Assembly: GCF_002102265.1 (NCBI RefSeq)
Contig: NZ_LQPG01000010.1
Coordinates: 124,001-188,000 of the forward strand
DNA length: 64,000 nucleotides
Reading direction: 5' to 3'
DNA from: Mycolicibacter longobardus
Lineage (GTDB): Bacteria > Actinomycetota > Actinomycetes > Mycobacteriales > Mycobacteriaceae
In this document: positions 15,216-24,798 of the stretch, piece after piece
Layout: every line of letters starts with the position of its first letter
How positions within the stretch are numbered: the first letter of the stretch is position 1
Made by a program: the position numbers and the translations under genes
The notes under the pieces: model-generated
What the model was told of the DNA's origin: nothing
Databases searched by the model: none
The model's input: only the letters and a program-made list of their open reading frames with translations

Positions 15216-15692
15216 ATGCTGTCGAACGTGCCGAGGATCATTTTCGACGAGATGGACACCGGGCCAGAGGAGTTCGCGGCACGGCTCCCGTTGGCAGGTG
15301 AGCTGATCCGGTTCCTGCCCGGCGACGACCGGCCGGACTATTGCATGGTCAAGCTCGACCAACCACTGCTGTTCGTCCCCGAGCCGCCGCAGGAGATACC
15401 TGATTGGCTCCAAGAGCGGATCGCGGTCAACGCCTGGCCGACGCCGGGCTTCGACATCGACCGGGCCAGCGCGGACCTGGTCGTCCGGCCACCCGACCGG
15501 CCACCCGCAGTGTGGGTTCCAGGGCTGATCATCTGCGCGCGCCTGGTGGGAACGCCGATGAGCCCGACAATGCGTGATTTGTGGGTCAACGTCGCCTACA
15601 TCGTCGACTCGGCCCAGATCGGTGAAGATCGGGTGGACTTCGACAAGAATTACCCGGCCGCCATCGCACGGATAAACCTGATCGAGCCCTAG
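15216..15692 (+). CDS. Conserved hypothetical protein
   Basis: A 158-residue protein that I do not recognise. It is acidic and Pro/Ile-rich, with no signal peptide or membrane segment. The central run PPAVWVPGLIICARLVG may be a buried strand-helix unit. An internal GTG at 15228 could also start translation. It sits between the thioesterase gene and thrS, on the same strand as both. Codon usage looks like its neighbours, so it is probably a real gene. Confidence 0.6.
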   Translation: MLSNVPRIIFDEMDTGPEEFAARLPLAGELIRFLPGDDRPDYCMVKLDQPLLFVPEPPQEIPDWLQERIAVNAWPTPGFDIDRASADLVVRPPDRPPAVWVPGLIICARLVGTPMSPTMRDLWVNVAYIVDSAQIGEDRVDFDKNYPAAIARINLIEP

Positions 15693-15796
15693 CGGCCGGT
15701 GACCTTTGCTCGACCTGGGGCGATCGGCGACGCCCGCCCCGATAGCATGGTCGCGACCTGTTCCCACAGCCCGACAGCCCCACTGGAGACCAGCCC

Positions 15797-17863
15797 ATGA
15801 GCGCGCCCGCCATCCCCGCCCCGGCAAGCCCGATCCGGGTGGCTGCCGGGACGACCGCGGCCGATGCGGTGCGCGCTGCGGGCCTGCCCAGCCGGGGAGC
15901 ACCCGATGCCGTCGTGGTGGTGCGCGACGCCGAGGGCCAACTGCGTGATCTGAGCTGGATGCCCGACGCCGACGCCGAGGTCATCCCGGTGGCGGCCGAC
16001 ACCGACGACGGCCGCAGCGTCATCCGGCACTCCTGTGCCCACGTGCTGGCCCAGGCGGTGCAGGAGCTGTTCCCGTCCGCCAAGCTCGGTATCGGCCCGC
16101 CCATCACCGACGGCTTCTATTACGACTTCGACGTGCCCGAGGCGTTCACCCCCGAAGATCTGGCCAAGCTGGAGAAGCGGATGCGCGCCATCATCAAGGA
16201 CGGCCAGCTGTTTCACCGGCGGGTCTATGAGTCCAAGGAGGCCGCCCGCGCCGAACTGGCCGGTGAGCCCTACAAACTCGAACTGGTCGACGACAAGTCC
16301 GGGGACAGCGAGATCATGGAAGTCGGCGGTGATGAGCTCACCGCCTACGACAACCTGAATCCCCGTACCCGGGAACGGATTTGGGGTGACCTGTGCCGCG
16401 GTCCGCACATCCCGACCACCCGGTTCATCCCGGCGTTCAAGCTCACCCGGTCTTCGGCCGCCTACTGGCGCGGTGACCAGAACAACGCCAGCCTGCAGCG
16501 CATCTACGGCACCGCGTGGGAATCCCAGGAGGCCCTGGACCGCCACCTCGAACTGATCGAGGAGGCGCTGCGGCGCGACCACCGCAAGCTCGGCGTCGAG
16601 CTGGACCTGTTCAGCTTTCCTGACGAGATCGGTTCGGGCCTACCGGTTTTCCACCCCAAGGGCGGGATCATCCGGCGGGAGCTGGAGGAGTACTCGCGGC
16701 GCAAGCACATCGAGGCCGGCTACCAGTTCGTCAACACCCCGCACATCACCAAGTCCGAACTCTACGAGACCTCCGGGCACCTCGAGTGGTACCGCGAGGG
16801 CATGTACCCGGCCATGCACATCGACGCCGAGTACGGCGAGGACGGCTACCTGCGCAAACCCGGCCAGGATTACTACCTCAAGCCGATGAACTGCCCCATG
16901 CACCACCTGATCTTCCGGTCGCGCGGGCGCTCCTACCGGGAACTTCCGTTGCGGCTCTTCGAGTTCGGCAGCGTCTACCGCTACGAGCGCTCCGGTGTGG
17001 TGCACGGGCTGACCCGGGTGCGCGGCATGACCCAGGACGACGCGCACATCTACACGACCCGGGAGAACATGCGCGAGGAGCTGGCCTCGCTGCTGCGCTT
17101 CGTGCTCGACCTGCTCGCCGACTACGGCCTGGACGACTACTACCTGGAGCTGTCCACCAAAGACCCGGAGAAGTACGTCGGCTCCGACGAGGTGTGGGAG
17201 GAGGCGACCAACACCCTGCGCGAGGTCGCCGAGGCGTCTGGCCTGCACCTGGTGCCCGACCCGGGCGGCGCCGCGTTCTACGGGCCGAAGATCTCGGTGC
17301 AGGTCAAGGACGCGCTCGGCCGCAGCTGGCAGATGTCGACCATTCAGCTCGACTTCAACATGCCCGACCGCTTCGAGCTGGAGTACACCGCCTCCGACGG
17401 GACGCGCCAGCGGCCCGTCCTCATCCACCGGGCGCTGTTCGGCTCGATCGAACGCTTCTTCGGTGTGCTGACCGAGCACTACGCCGGTGCCTTCCCGGCC
17501 TGGCTGGCGCCGGTGCAGGTGGTGGGCATCCCGGTCGCCGACCAGCACGTCGCCTACCTGGAAGACGTCGCCGCGCAACTGCGCCGCCACGGAGTGCGGG
17601 TCGAGGTGGACGCCAGCGACGACCGGATGCCCAAGAAGATCGTCAACCACACCAACCAGAAGATCCCGTTCATGCTGCTGGCCGGCGACCGCGACGTCGA
17701 CGCGGGTGCGGTCAGCTTCCGGTTCGCCGACCGCACCCAGATCAACGGGGTGCCGCGCGACGAGGCGGTTGCCGCGATCGCCGGCTGGATCGCCGCGCGC
17801 GACAACACCGTGCCCACCGCGGAGGCCCTCCAGGCCGGCCTCAAGACGGGTGAAGCCCAGTGA
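15797..17863 (+). CDS. thrS: Threonyl-tRNA synthetase
   Basis: A 688-residue class II synthetase charging tRNA-Thr in the cytosol. An N-terminal TGS-like domain (about 1-70) precedes the editing domain, whose zinc-like motif [10 protein letters not shown] starts near residue 78. The catalytic core has motif 2 ([23 protein letters not shown]), the zinc ligand cysteine in MNCPMHH, and motif 3 ([12 protein letters not shown]). The C-terminal anticodon-binding domain includes [13 protein letters not shown]. Order and length match Rv2614c. It heads the run thrS, HIT, pgsA, patA, pimA; its stop overlaps the HIT gene start by four bases. Confidence 0.98.
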   Translation: MSAPAIPAPASPIRVAAGTTAADAVRAAGLPSRGAPDAVVVVRDAEGQLRDLSWMPDADAEVIPVAADTDDGRSVIRHSCAHVLAQAVQELFPSAKLGIGPPITDGFYYDFDVPEAFTPEDLAKLEKRMRAIIKDGQLFHRRVYESKEAARAELAGEPYKLELVDDKSGDSEIMEVGGDELTAYDNLNPRTRERIWGDLCRGPHIPTTRFIPAFKLTRSSAAYWRGDQNNASLQRIYGTAWESQEALDRHLELIEEALRRDHRKLGVELDLFSFPDEIGSGLPVFHPKGGIIRRELEEYSRRKHIEAGYQFVNTPHITKSELYETSGHLEWYREGMYPAMHIDAEYGEDGYLRKPGQDYYLKPMNCPMHHLIFRSRGRSYRELPLRLFEFGSVYRYERSGVVHGLTRVRGMTQDDAHIYTTRENMREELASLLRFVLDLLADYGLDDYYLELSTKDPEKYVGSDEVWEEATNTLREVAEASGLHLVPDPGGAAFYGPKISVQVKDALGRSWQMSTIQLDFNMPDRFELEYTASDGTRQRPVLIHRALFGSIERFFGVLTEHYAGAFPAWLAPVQVVGIPVADQHVAYLEDVAAQLRRHGVRVEVDASDDRMPKKIVNHTNQKIPFMLLAGDRDVDAGAVSFRFADRTQINGVPRDEAVAAIAGWIAARDNTVPTAEALQAGLKTGEAQ

Positions 17864-18432
17864 CCGGCGATCAGGCCGGCGAGGACGCGATCGTGGACAC
17901 CGGCGCCGGTGAGCCCGACCGGCTGGAGCGACTGTGGACGCCGTATCGGATGACTTATCTGGCCGAGGCGCCGCTCAAGCGTTCGGAGTCCGGTTCGGCG
18001 CAATCCCACCAGCCGTTCACCGACATCCCCACGCTGTCCGACGAGGACGGCCTGGTGGTGGCGCGCGGTGAGCACGTCTACGCGGTGCTCAACCTCTACC
18101 CGTACAACCCGGGACACCTGATGGTGGTGCCCTACCGGCGGTTCTCGGAGTTCGAAGACCTCACCCACGACGAGGGCGCCGAACTGATGGCATTCATCCA
18201 GAAGGCGATTCGCGTCATCAAGGCGGTGTCGCACCCGCACGGGTTCAACGTCGGGCTGAACCTGGGTGAGACGGCCGGAGGTTCGCTGGCCGAGCACCTG
18301 CACGTGCACGTCGTACCGCGCTGGGGCGGCGACGCGAACTTCATCACGATCGTCGGCGGTTCCAAGGTGATCCCGCAGTTGCTGCGTGACACCCGCCGGC
18401 TGCTCGCCGACGAGTGGGCCAGACAGTCATGA
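17860..18432 (+). CDS. HIT-family Ap4A phosphorylase
   Basis: A 190-residue histidine-triad protein. The catalytic motif [10 protein letters not shown] places histidines at 146, 148 and 150, and [16 protein letters not shown] is the nucleotide-binding segment. It corresponds to Rv2613c, which has been characterised as a diadenosine tetraphosphate phosphorylase. Aminoacyl-tRNA synthetases make Ap4A as a by-product, so overlap with thrS is functionally sensible. The GTG start overlaps the thrS stop, and its own stop overlaps the pgsA ATG. Confidence 0.93.
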   Translation: MTGDQAGEDAIVDTGAGEPDRLERLWTPYRMTYLAEAPLKRSESGSAQSHQPFTDIPTLSDEDGLVVARGEHVYAVLNLYPYNPGHLMVVPYRRFSEFEDLTHDEGAELMAFIQKAIRVIKAVSHPHGFNVGLNLGETAGGSLAEHLHVHVVPRWGGDANFITIVGGSKVIPQLLRDTRRLLADEWARQS

Positions 18433-19094
18433 GCCGACTGCCGTTTCTGTCGAGGGCGACGTTCGCCGGTCTCACCACTCCGGTGGCGCGGGCCCTGCTG
18501 CGGGCCGGGCTCACCGCCGACATCGTCACGATCGTGGGCACCGCGGGCGCGGTGCTCGCGGCGCTGACGCTGTTCCCGACCGGGCAGCTGTTCGCGGGCA
18601 CCCTGCTGGTCTGGTTCTTCGTGCATTTCGACATGGTCGACGGCGCGATGGCCCGCCAAACCGGCGGTGGCAGCGCTTTCGGCGCCGTCTTGGACGCCAC
18701 CTGCGACCGGATCAGCGACGGGGCGGTGTTCTGCGGGCTGGCCTGGTGGGCGGCGTTCGGGCTGCAGAGCGCGCCGCTGGTGGTCGCGACGCTGATCTGC
18801 CTGGTCACCTCCCAGGTGATCTCCTACATCAAGGCCCGCGCGGAGGCCAGCGGCCTGCGCGGCGACGGCGGCTACATCGAACGACCGGAACGGCTCATCA
18901 TCGTGCTGGTGGGTGCCGGACTGTCGGACCTGCCGGTGTTCCCCCTGCCGTGGGCGCTGCACGTGGCGATGTGGCTGCTGGCGGTGGCCAGCCTGATCAC
19001 CTGCGCTCAGCGCCTGCACACCGTGCGGACCTCGCCGGGCGCGGTCGAACCGCTGCATGGCGAACTCGACGGCGAGGGAACAGGCGGATCGTGA
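18429..19094 (+). CDS. pgsA: Phosphatidylinositol phosphate synthase
   Basis: A 221-residue membrane enzyme of the CDP-alcohol phosphotransferase family. The signature DG-x2-AR-x8-G-x3-D-x3-D is complete: it starts at VDGAMAR (about residue 70) and continues through FGAVLDATCDRISDG. It joins inositol-1-phosphate to CDP-diacylglycerol, giving the precursor of PI and PIMs. About six transmembrane helices are visible. It matches PgsA1 (Rv2612c). The ATG overlaps the HIT stop by four bases (ATGA). Confidence 0.95.
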   Translation: MSRLPFLSRATFAGLTTPVARALLRAGLTADIVTIVGTAGAVLAALTLFPTGQLFAGTLLVWFFVHFDMVDGAMARQTGGGSAFGAVLDATCDRISDGAVFCGLAWWAAFGLQSAPLVVATLICLVTSQVISYIKARAEASGLRGDGGYIERPERLIIVLVGAGLSDLPVFPLPWALHVAMWLLAVASLITCAQRLHTVRTSPGAVEPLHGELDGEGTGGS

Positions 19095-20035
19095 CTTTCA
19101 TCCCGCGCGGTCTGCGAGTTCCCGGGCTCAGCCAGCTGGACGCCTGGGCCACCGACGCCGGATTCGCCGCGGGCTGGATGCTGGTGCGCGCGATGCCGGA
19201 ATTCGTCGCCCGCAACACTTTCGAGGCCGGTGCCCTGTACGCCGCCCGCGGCGGGGGCCCCGAACAACTGCGCAAGAACCTGGCCCGGGTGACCGGGGTC
19301 GCGCCGGAGGAGGTGCCCTCGGAGCTGATGCGGGCCTCGCTGGCCTCGTACGCCCGCTACTGGCGGGAGGCGTTCCGGCTGCCGGCCATGGACCATGCGG
19401 CCCTGGCGGCGCAGCTGCACGAGACCGTCGTGGGCGCAGACAACGTCACCGCGGCGCTGGAGGACGGACGCGGTGCCGTGCTGGCCTTGCCGCACAGCGG
19501 CAACTGGGACATGGCCGGGGTGTGGCTGGCCCAGACCCACGGCGGCTTCACCACCGTCGCCGAGCGCCTCAAACCCGAGTCGTTGTACCGGCGATTCCTC
19601 GCCTTCCGGGAGAGCCTCGGATTCGAGGTGCTGCCCCTGTCCGGTGGCACCCACCCGCCGTTCGAGACGTTGACCGAGCGATTGCGCGACAACGGGCTGG
19701 TGTGTCTGATGGCCGACCGCGATCTGACCCACAACGGCGTGGCGGTCGACTTCTTCGGCGAGTCCACCCGAATGCCGGCCGGTCCGGCCAAACTCGCCAT
19801 TCAGACCGGTGCGGCGCTGTTGCCGGTGCACTCCTGGTTCGACGGCGCGGGCTGGGGGATCCGGATTCATCCGCCGCTGGACTGCGCCGGCGGTGATGTC
19901 GGTGGGATCACTCAGGCCCTGGCAGGCACGTTCGCCGAGGGTATCGCCGCCTACCCGGCTGACTGGCACATGATGCAGCCGCAGTGGGTGGCCGACCTGC
20001 CCGAATCTCGACGGGCGCGCCTGGGGGAGAGCTGA
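19091..20035 (+). CDS. patA: Phosphatidylinositol mannoside acyltransferase
   Basis: A 314-residue LpxL/HtrB-like acyltransferase. The catalytic HxxxxD motif is HSGNWD near residue 136, and the acyl-acceptor motif RFLAFRESLGFEVLPL follows. It corresponds to Rv2611c, PatA, which acylates the 6-position of the mannose in PIM1/PIM2 on the cytoplasmic face. The GTG start overlaps the pgsA stop by four bases, and the stop shares one base with the pimA ATG. Confidence 0.93.
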   Translation: MTFIPRGLRVPGLSQLDAWATDAGFAAGWMLVRAMPEFVARNTFEAGALYAARGGGPEQLRKNLARVTGVAPEEVPSELMRASLASYARYWREAFRLPAMDHAALAAQLHETVVGADNVTAALEDGRGAVLALPHSGNWDMAGVWLAQTHGGFTTVAERLKPESLYRRFLAFRESLGFEVLPLSGGTHPPFETLTERLRDNGLVCLMADRDLTHNGVAVDFFGESTRMPAGPAKLAIQTGAALLPVHSWFDGAGWGIRIHPPLDCAGGDVGGITQALAGTFAEGIAAYPADWHMMQPQWVADLPESRRARLGES

Positions 20036-21159
20036 TGCGCATCGGCATGGTCTGTCCCTACTCGTTCGACGTGCCGGGCGGGGTGCAGGCTCATGTGCTG
20101 CAACTTGCCGAAGTGCTGCGCGCCCGCGGGCACGAGGTCAGCGTGCTGGCGCCGGCGTCGCCGGACGTCTCCCTGCCCGACTATGTGGTCTCGGCGGGCA
20201 AGTCCGTCGCGATCCCCTACAACGGGTCGGTGGCCCGGCTGCAGTTCAGCCCGGCCGCGCATCGCAAGGTCAAGAAGTGGTTGGCCAAAGGCGATTTCGA
20301 CGTATTGCACCTGCATGAGCCGAACGCCCCCAGCCTTTCGATGCTGGCGCTGAACGTGGCCGAGGGCCCGATCGTGGCGACCTTTCACACCTCGACCACC
20401 AAATCGTTGACGCTGAGTGTGGTGCAGGGCCTGCTGCGGCCGATGCACGAGAAGATCATCGGCCGTATCGCAGTTTCGGATCTGGCCCGGCGCTGGCAGA
20501 TGGAGGCGCTGGGGTCCGACGCGGTGGAGATCCCCAACGGGGTCGACGTGGCGGCGTTCGCCACCGCGCAGCCGCTGCCCGGCTACCCTCGCCCCGGTCG
20601 TACGGTGTTGTTTCTGGGCCGCTACGACGAACCCCGCAAGGGGATGGCGGTGCTGGTGGGTGCGCTGCCGACCCTGGTCGAGAAGTTCGGCGACGTCGAG
20701 GTGCTGATCGTCGGCCGCGGCGATGAAGACGGATTGCGCCGCACCGCAGGGACATTGGCCGGCCATCTGCGCTTTCTCGGGCAGGTCGACGACGCTGAGA
20801 AGGCCTCGGCGCTGCGCAGCGCCGACGTGTACTGCGCACCCAACACCGGTGGGGAGAGCTTCGGCATTGTGCTGACCGAGGCGATGGCCGCCGGCACCGC
20901 GGTGGTCGCCAGCGACCTGGACGCCTTCCGCCGGGTGCTGCGTCACGGGGAGGCGGGCCGGCTGGTGCCGGTCGGCGATGACGCGGCGCTGGCCGCCGCC
21001 CTGATCGAGGTGCTCGACGACGACGAGCTGCGGGCCTCGTATGTGGCTGCCGGCACCGAGGCGGTCCGGCGCTTCGACTGGCCGGTGGTGGCCGACCAGA
21101 TCGTACGGGTCTACGAGACGGTCGCCGGGGTCGGCAGCAAGGTCTCGGTGGGCGACTGA
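20035..21159 (+). CDS. pimA: Phosphatidylinositol mannosyltransferase PimA
   Basis: A 374-residue GT-B retaining glycosyltransferase of family GT4. The N-terminal SFDVPGGVQAHVLQLA loop and the C-terminal GDP-mannose site, GGESFGIVLTEAMAAG with the conserved glutamate pair, are intact. It transfers the first mannose from GDP-Man to phosphatidylinositol, starting PIM, LM and LAM synthesis. It matches Rv2610c in length and neighbours. TGATG coupling to patA and a one-base overlap with the next gene indicate one polycistronic mRNA. Confidence 0.97.
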   Translation: MRIGMVCPYSFDVPGGVQAHVLQLAEVLRARGHEVSVLAPASPDVSLPDYVVSAGKSVAIPYNGSVARLQFSPAAHRKVKKWLAKGDFDVLHLHEPNAPSLSMLALNVAEGPIVATFHTSTTKSLTLSVVQGLLRPMHEKIIGRIAVSDLARRWQMEALGSDAVEIPNGVDVAAFATAQPLPGYPRPGRTVLFLGRYDEPRKGMAVLVGALPTLVEKFGDVEVLIVGRGDEDGLRRTAGTLAGHLRFLGQVDDAEKASALRSADVYCAPNTGGESFGIVLTEAMAAGTAVVASDLDAFRRVLRHGEAGRLVPVGDDAALAAALIEVLDDDELRASYVAAGTEAVRRFDWPVVADQIVRVYETVAGVGSKVSVGD

Positions 21160-22202
21160 TGGAGCTGACCATCGTGGTGACTGTGCTGGTGCTGGTCGGA
21201 GTGGCGGTGCTGGCCGCCGCGGTGGCCTGGGCGTACCAGACAGCCAGCCGGCTCAACCGCCTGCATGTGCGCTGCGACCTGTCCTGGCAGGCGCTGGACG
21301 CGGCGCTGGCACGCCGCGCGGTGGTTTCCCGGGCGGTGGCGATCGAGGCCCACGGGGACGCGGTGGCCGGCCGGCGGCTGGCGGCCCTGGCCGATGTCGC
21401 CGAGCGGGCGTCGCGAGACTCGCGTGAGACGGCCGAGAACGCGTTGTCGGCAGAGCTCGCGATGGTCGACACCGAGTCGCTGCCGCACGCGATGGTCGCC
21501 GAGCTGGCCGATGCCGAAGCCCGGGTGTTGCTGGCCCGCCGATTCCACAACGACGCGGTCCGCGACACGGTCGCACTGCGCGAGCGTCCTTTGGTCCGGG
21601 CGCTGCATCTCGGCGGGACAGCGCCCATGCCAACATATTTCGAGATCGTGGAACGAGCCGGGATGGTGGCCCACGGTGATCGCGGCGTGCTGGAACCGCG
21701 CGTCTCGGCGCGGGTGGTGCTGCTGGATGAGGCCGGGTCGGTGCTGCTGTTGCGAGGTCGCGATCCGGCCCTGCCGGACGACGGCAACGCACCGGCACCG
21801 CGCTGGTGGTTCACCGTCGGTGGGCAGGTGCTGCCCGACGAGCCGCTCGCCGACGCGGCGGCGCGCGAACTGGCCGAGGAGACCGGTCTGCAGATCAAGC
21901 CCGGCGAGCTGGTCGGACCGATCTGGCGGCGCGACGCCATCTTTCAGTTCAACGGTGAGCGGCTCAACAGTCAGGAATTCTTCTTCACCTACCGCACCGA
22001 CCGCTTCGAGCCGTCCGGTGCCGGCCGGACCGGGCTGGAGCAGGACTACCTCAACGGTCATCGCTGGTGCGATGCTGCCGAGATCGCGGCACTGACCGCC
22101 GGCGGTGAGAAGGTCTACCCGCTGCAACTGGGCGACCGCCTCGCCGAAGCCGCGGCCGCGGCGAACGCCGCCGAATCCCCGCGCCTGCGATCGATCCGCT
22201 AG
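21159..22202 (+). CDS. LemA-like membrane domain fused to a Nudix hydrolase
   Basis: A 347-residue protein with an N-terminal transmembrane helix (residues 4-26). A LemA-like helical region follows (about 30-140), with RLNRL, SWQALDAALARR and ARRFHNDAVRDT. The C-terminal Nudix domain has a perfect box G-x5-E-x7-RE-x2-EE-x-G-L at residues 222-244. The Nudix part probably hydrolyses a nucleoside diphosphate-linked substrate. Position matches Rv2609c. Its place after pimA suggests membrane housekeeping of sugar nucleotides, such as GDP-mannose or CDP-lipid, but the substrate is unknown. Confidence 0.85.
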   Translation: MELTIVVTVLVLVGVAVLAAAVAWAYQTASRLNRLHVRCDLSWQALDAALARRAVVSRAVAIEAHGDAVAGRRLAALADVAERASRDSRETAENALSAELAMVDTESLPHAMVAELADAEARVLLARRFHNDAVRDTVALRERPLVRALHLGGTAPMPTYFEIVERAGMVAHGDRGVLEPRVSARVVLLDEAGSVLLLRGRDPALPDDGNAPAPRWWFTVGGQVLPDEPLADAAARELAEETGLQIKPGELVGPIWRRDAIFQFNGERLNSQEFFFTYRTDRFEPSGAGRTGLEQDYLNGHRWCDAAEIAALTAGGEKVYPLQLGDRLAEAAAAANAAESPRLRSIR

Positions 22203-22203
22203 G

Positions 22204-22992
22204 TCAGGCGCTCTGCAGCGTCGCGTCGTAGTCCCACCGGGTCGGCGGTTTCATCCCCGGCGGCATCCACCCGATGAACAGGTGCCCGTCCGGATGGGCG
22301 CGAGACGTCGGCTCGACCCCCAGCAGCTCCCGCACCTCATTGATCGGCTTGTCCAACAGCTCCTCGTAGGGGGCCGCCATCAGATTGTCGGCGCGTTGTC
22401 CGCGGCGCACCGCCTCGCGGAAGTAGCGCAGCTTGCGGCGCGGGGACGCGGGAATGAGGGAGCCCAACCCGGTGAGGGTGAACGCTTTGAGGGCACCGGA
22501 GGGCTCCATCTGGCCGCAGTGGAACCCGAGGTTGCCGAACTCTCCGCCCATGTCCGGCCCGTACCCGCCCAGGGTGTGGAACATGTCGTGCAGGGCGGTG
22601 CCGCGCCGCATCATGTAGAAGAAATCGTCGTCCCAGCCTCGGCGCTCGGCGATCGGCCGGATCACCGTGTCCACGTCGAATACGCCGGCGTCGAGCCGGT
22701 TGGTGCGCAGAAACGACCGGTAGGCGTGACCCAGCGATCCCACCGGCAGCGTGGCCAGATAGTCGTCGTCCCCGAGCACCGCCAGCAGGTCCGGCTTCTC
22801 GGCGAACAACCGCCGACCGTTGGGATGCGCCCGCAGCTGGTGGTAGCTGCGGGCCAGGATCGGGGCCGCCAGCCCCACGATCAGCTCGAAGGCGGACCCG
22901 CCGTTCTTCCCCGGGTTGGCAAACAGTCGCCAGGAACCGAATACTCCGCGCCAGTCCCGCTGCTCGGGTACGCCGGCGAATGGTGCAGCCAT
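22204..22992 (-). CDS. Coq4-family protein
   Basis: A 262-residue protein of the COQ4 family (PF05019). The region RRGTALHDMFHTLGGYGPDMGGEFGNLGFH contains the HDxxH-type metal motif, here HDMFH, and the conserved glutamate. In eukaryotes COQ4 acts in coenzyme Q assembly. Mycobacteria use menaquinone, so the role here is open. The ATG at 22992 directly follows the divergent control region; longer upstream frames cross the tetR promoter. It is divergently arranged with the TetR gene. Confidence 0.82.
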   Translation of the reverse strand: MAAPFAGVPEQRDWRGVFGSWRLFANPGKNGGSAFELIVGLAAPILARSYHQLRAHPNGRRLFAEKPDLLAVLGDDDYLATLPVGSLGHAYRSFLRTNRLDAGVFDVDTVIRPIAERRGWDDDFFYMMRRGTALHDMFHTLGGYGPDMGGEFGNLGFHCGQMEPSGALKAFTLTGLGSLIPASPRRKLRYFREAVRRGQRADNLMAAPYEELLDKPINEVRELLGVEPTSRAHPDGHLFIGWMPPGMKPPTRWDYDATLQSA

Positions 22993-23005
22993 GGGGTTAA
23001 TAATA

Positions 23006-23025
23006 GACATTTGAGTGGATATGTC
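23006..23025. promoter_or_regulatory. Candidate TetR operator GACAT-N10-ATGTC
   Basis: A perfect 5-base inverted repeat with a 10-base centre lies between the divergent coq4-like and tetR genes, with a nested TGGA-TATG-TCCA (23016-23027). Its location fits autoregulation by the TetR protein and control of the coq4-like gene. Confidence 0.55.
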
Positions 23026-23044
23026 CATATATGTTGGGAAAGCG

Positions 23045-23755
23045 ATGAGCGCGAAGACAGCGCGGGGCCGCGGCAGGCCACCCGGTGGCGGCAACCCGCC
23101 CGAGCATGCCCGCGAGCTGCTGCTCGACGCCGCCGAACGCTCATTCGCGCAGCGCGGCTACCGGGCCTCGACGATGCAGGTCATCGCGCGCGAAGCCGGC
23201 TACACCCGCGCGGTGATCTACCGCCACTTCGCCACCCGGGACGAGCTGTTGGATGCGCTGGTGGTGCGGGTGGCGGCACGCAAGATCGCCGAGATCACCA
23301 CCCGTTTGGAACCGGCGACCGAACCCGGTGGTTCAGCGAGGCTCGACGGAGGAGAGGCGAAGCTGGAACCGCCGCTTGAACCCGGCACGCTGGTGACGGA
23401 GTCCCTGGTCATCGTGGCCACCGAAGTCGCGCAGGACCCGCTGCTGCGGGTGATCTCCGAGCACACCGACGACGGCAACGTCGCGGCGCTCATCGCCCGG
23501 TCGAGCACCCTGGGCGAGTTGCTGTCCGGGCTCTACGAGATCGGATTCCAGCAGGCCGGCCGGCAACTGCGCGCCGGCCTTCGTCCCGGCGACGCCGCCC
23601 GATTCGTGCTGGCGGTGGCCCTCGGCCTGCTGTTGGGACTCATACCCGGTGCGGACGACCCCGACCAGGTTCGCCGCTACGTGCGGGTGTTCGTGCTGCC
23701 CGCCCTGACCACCGATCCACCCGCCGCGGGTCCCGTCTTCACGCCGCTGGCATAG
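23045..23755 (+). CDS. TetR-family transcription regulator
   Basis: A 236-residue regulator. The N-terminal helix-turn-helix has the TetR consensus: [40 protein letters not shown]. The C-terminal ligand domain is Leu/Ala-rich. The start at 23045 has GGGAAAG eight bases upstream; an earlier in-frame ATG at 23015 would place the start inside the candidate operator. Residues about 97-109 ([13 protein letters not shown]) are encoded by a dispersed DNA repeat also found at 59665, so this linker looks like a late insertion. It probably controls the divergent coq4-like gene. Confidence 0.88.
   Translation: MSAKTARGRGRPPGGGNPPEHARELLLDAAERSFAQRGYRASTMQVIAREAGYTRAVIYRHFATRDELLDALVVRVAARKIAEITTRLEPATEPGGSARLDGGEAKLEPPLEPGTLVTESLVIVATEVAQDPLLRVISEHTDDGNVAALIARSSTLGELLSGLYEIGFQQAGRQLRAGLRPGDAARFVLAVALGLLLGLIPGADDPDQVRRYVRVFVLPALTTDPPAAGPVFTPLA
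23335..23371. repeat. Dispersed short repeat, copy A (inside tetR)
   Basis: About 32 of 37 positions match 59665-59698 when three one-base gaps are allowed, with the core CTCGACG...AGAGGCGA...GCTGG. Here it is read in frame through the TetR ligand domain. The other copy lies directly after a stop codon. Confidence 0.6.
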
Positions 23756-23835
23756 CTGCGCGGTGGCGAGGCCGAAAAACGGCTGGAGGCGGCCCACTAC
23801 ACTGGGCGAGTATCACGAGCGAGGAGAAGCATTCA

Positions 23836-24753
23836 GTGGACAGCGCGGCGCAGAACGGTTCGGCACCCGGCGGGCAGACGGGTACTGCGCGGGTAAAGCG
23901 CGGCATGGCCGAGATGCTCAAGGGTGGCGTCATCATGGACGTCGTCACCCCCGATCAGGCCCGCATAGCCGAGGCCGCCGGTGCCGTCGCGGTGATGGCG
24001 CTGGAGCGGGTGCCCGCCGACATCCGTGCCCAGGGCGGGGTTTCGCGGATGAGCGACCCGGACATGATCGAGGGCATCATCGCCGCGGTGACCATCCCGG
24101 TGATGGCCAAGGTGCGCATCGGGCACTTCGTCGAGGCACAGATCCTGCAGAGCCTCGGGGTGGACTACATCGACGAGTCCGAGGTGCTCACGCCCGCCGA
24201 CTACACCCACCACATCGACAAGTGGCGGTTCACTGTGCCGTTCGTGTGCGGGGCGACCAATCTGGGTGAGGCCCTGCGCCGGATCACCGAGGGCGCGGCC
24301 ATGATCCGCTCCAAGGGCGAGGCCGGCACCGGCGACGTCTCCAACGCCACCACCCACATGCGTTCCATCGGCGGCGAGATCCGTCGGCTCACGTCGCTGT
24401 CACAAGACGAATTATTCGTTGCCGCAAAGGAACTGCAGGCGCCCTATGAGCTGGTCGCGGAGGTGGCCAGGGCCGGAAAGCTGCCGGTGACGCTGTTCAC
24501 CGCCGGCGGCATCGCCACCCCGGCGGATGCGGCGATGATGATGCAGCTCGGCGCCGAGGGCGTGTTCGTCGGCTCCGGCATCTTCAAATCCGGTGACCCG
24601 GCGGCGCGTGCGGCGGCCATCGTCAAGGCCACCACCTTCTATGACGACCCGGACGTCTTGGCGAAGGTGTCGCGCGGGCTGGGCGAGGCCATGGTCGGCA
24701 TCAACGTGGAGGACATCGCGCAACCGCACCGGCTCGCCGAACGCGGCTGGTAG
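23836..24753 (+). CDS. pdxS: Pyridoxal 5'-phosphate synthase subunit PdxS
   Basis: A 305-residue TIM-barrel enzyme. The motifs are [23 protein letters not shown]-like [13 protein letters not shown], the Schiff-base lysines of the PdxS family, and the C-terminal [16 protein letters not shown]. It makes PLP from ribose 5-phosphate, glyceraldehyde 3-phosphate and ammonia supplied by PdxT. It corresponds to Rv2606c. The GTG start is preceded by GGAGAAG. In M. tuberculosis tesB2 and pdxT follow directly; here two TA modules separate them. Confidence 0.97.
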   Translation: MDSAAQNGSAPGGQTGTARVKRGMAEMLKGGVIMDVVTPDQARIAEAAGAVAVMALERVPADIRAQGGVSRMSDPDMIEGIIAAVTIPVMAKVRIGHFVEAQILQSLGVDYIDESEVLTPADYTHHIDKWRFTVPFVCGATNLGEALRRITEGAAMIRSKGEAGTGDVSNATTHMRSIGGEIRRLTSLSQDELFVAAKELQAPYELVAEVARAGKLPVTLFTAGGIATPADAAMMMQLGAEGVFVGSGIFKSGDPAARAAAIVKATTFYDDPDVLAKVSRGLGEAMVGINVEDIAQPHRLAERGW

Positions 24754-24770
24754 ACGCCGCGCATATGTCC

Positions 24771-24791
24771 GCGTACGCTTTCCTGTACAGG
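24771..24791 (+). promoter_or_regulatory. YefM operator and promoter
   Basis: Two palindromes lie just upstream of yefM: GCGTACGC (24771-24778) and CCTGTACAGG (24782-24791). The second contains the TGTACA core reported for E. coli YefM operators. A TACGCT -10-like hexamer (24774-24779) overlaps them, so bound YefM would block transcription. Confidence 0.65.
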
Positions 24792-24798
24792 AGGCGGC

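Noticed and set aside
15353..16582. Minus-strand frames across the thrS start region
   Set aside because: They are shadows of thrS, with no ribosome sites and no recognisable domain.
16786..17853. Long alternative frames inside thrS, pgsA, secD and relA
   Set aside because: GC-rich third positions keep other frames open. The products are Arg/Ala/Gly-rich and lack domains, while the chosen frames have full family motifs.
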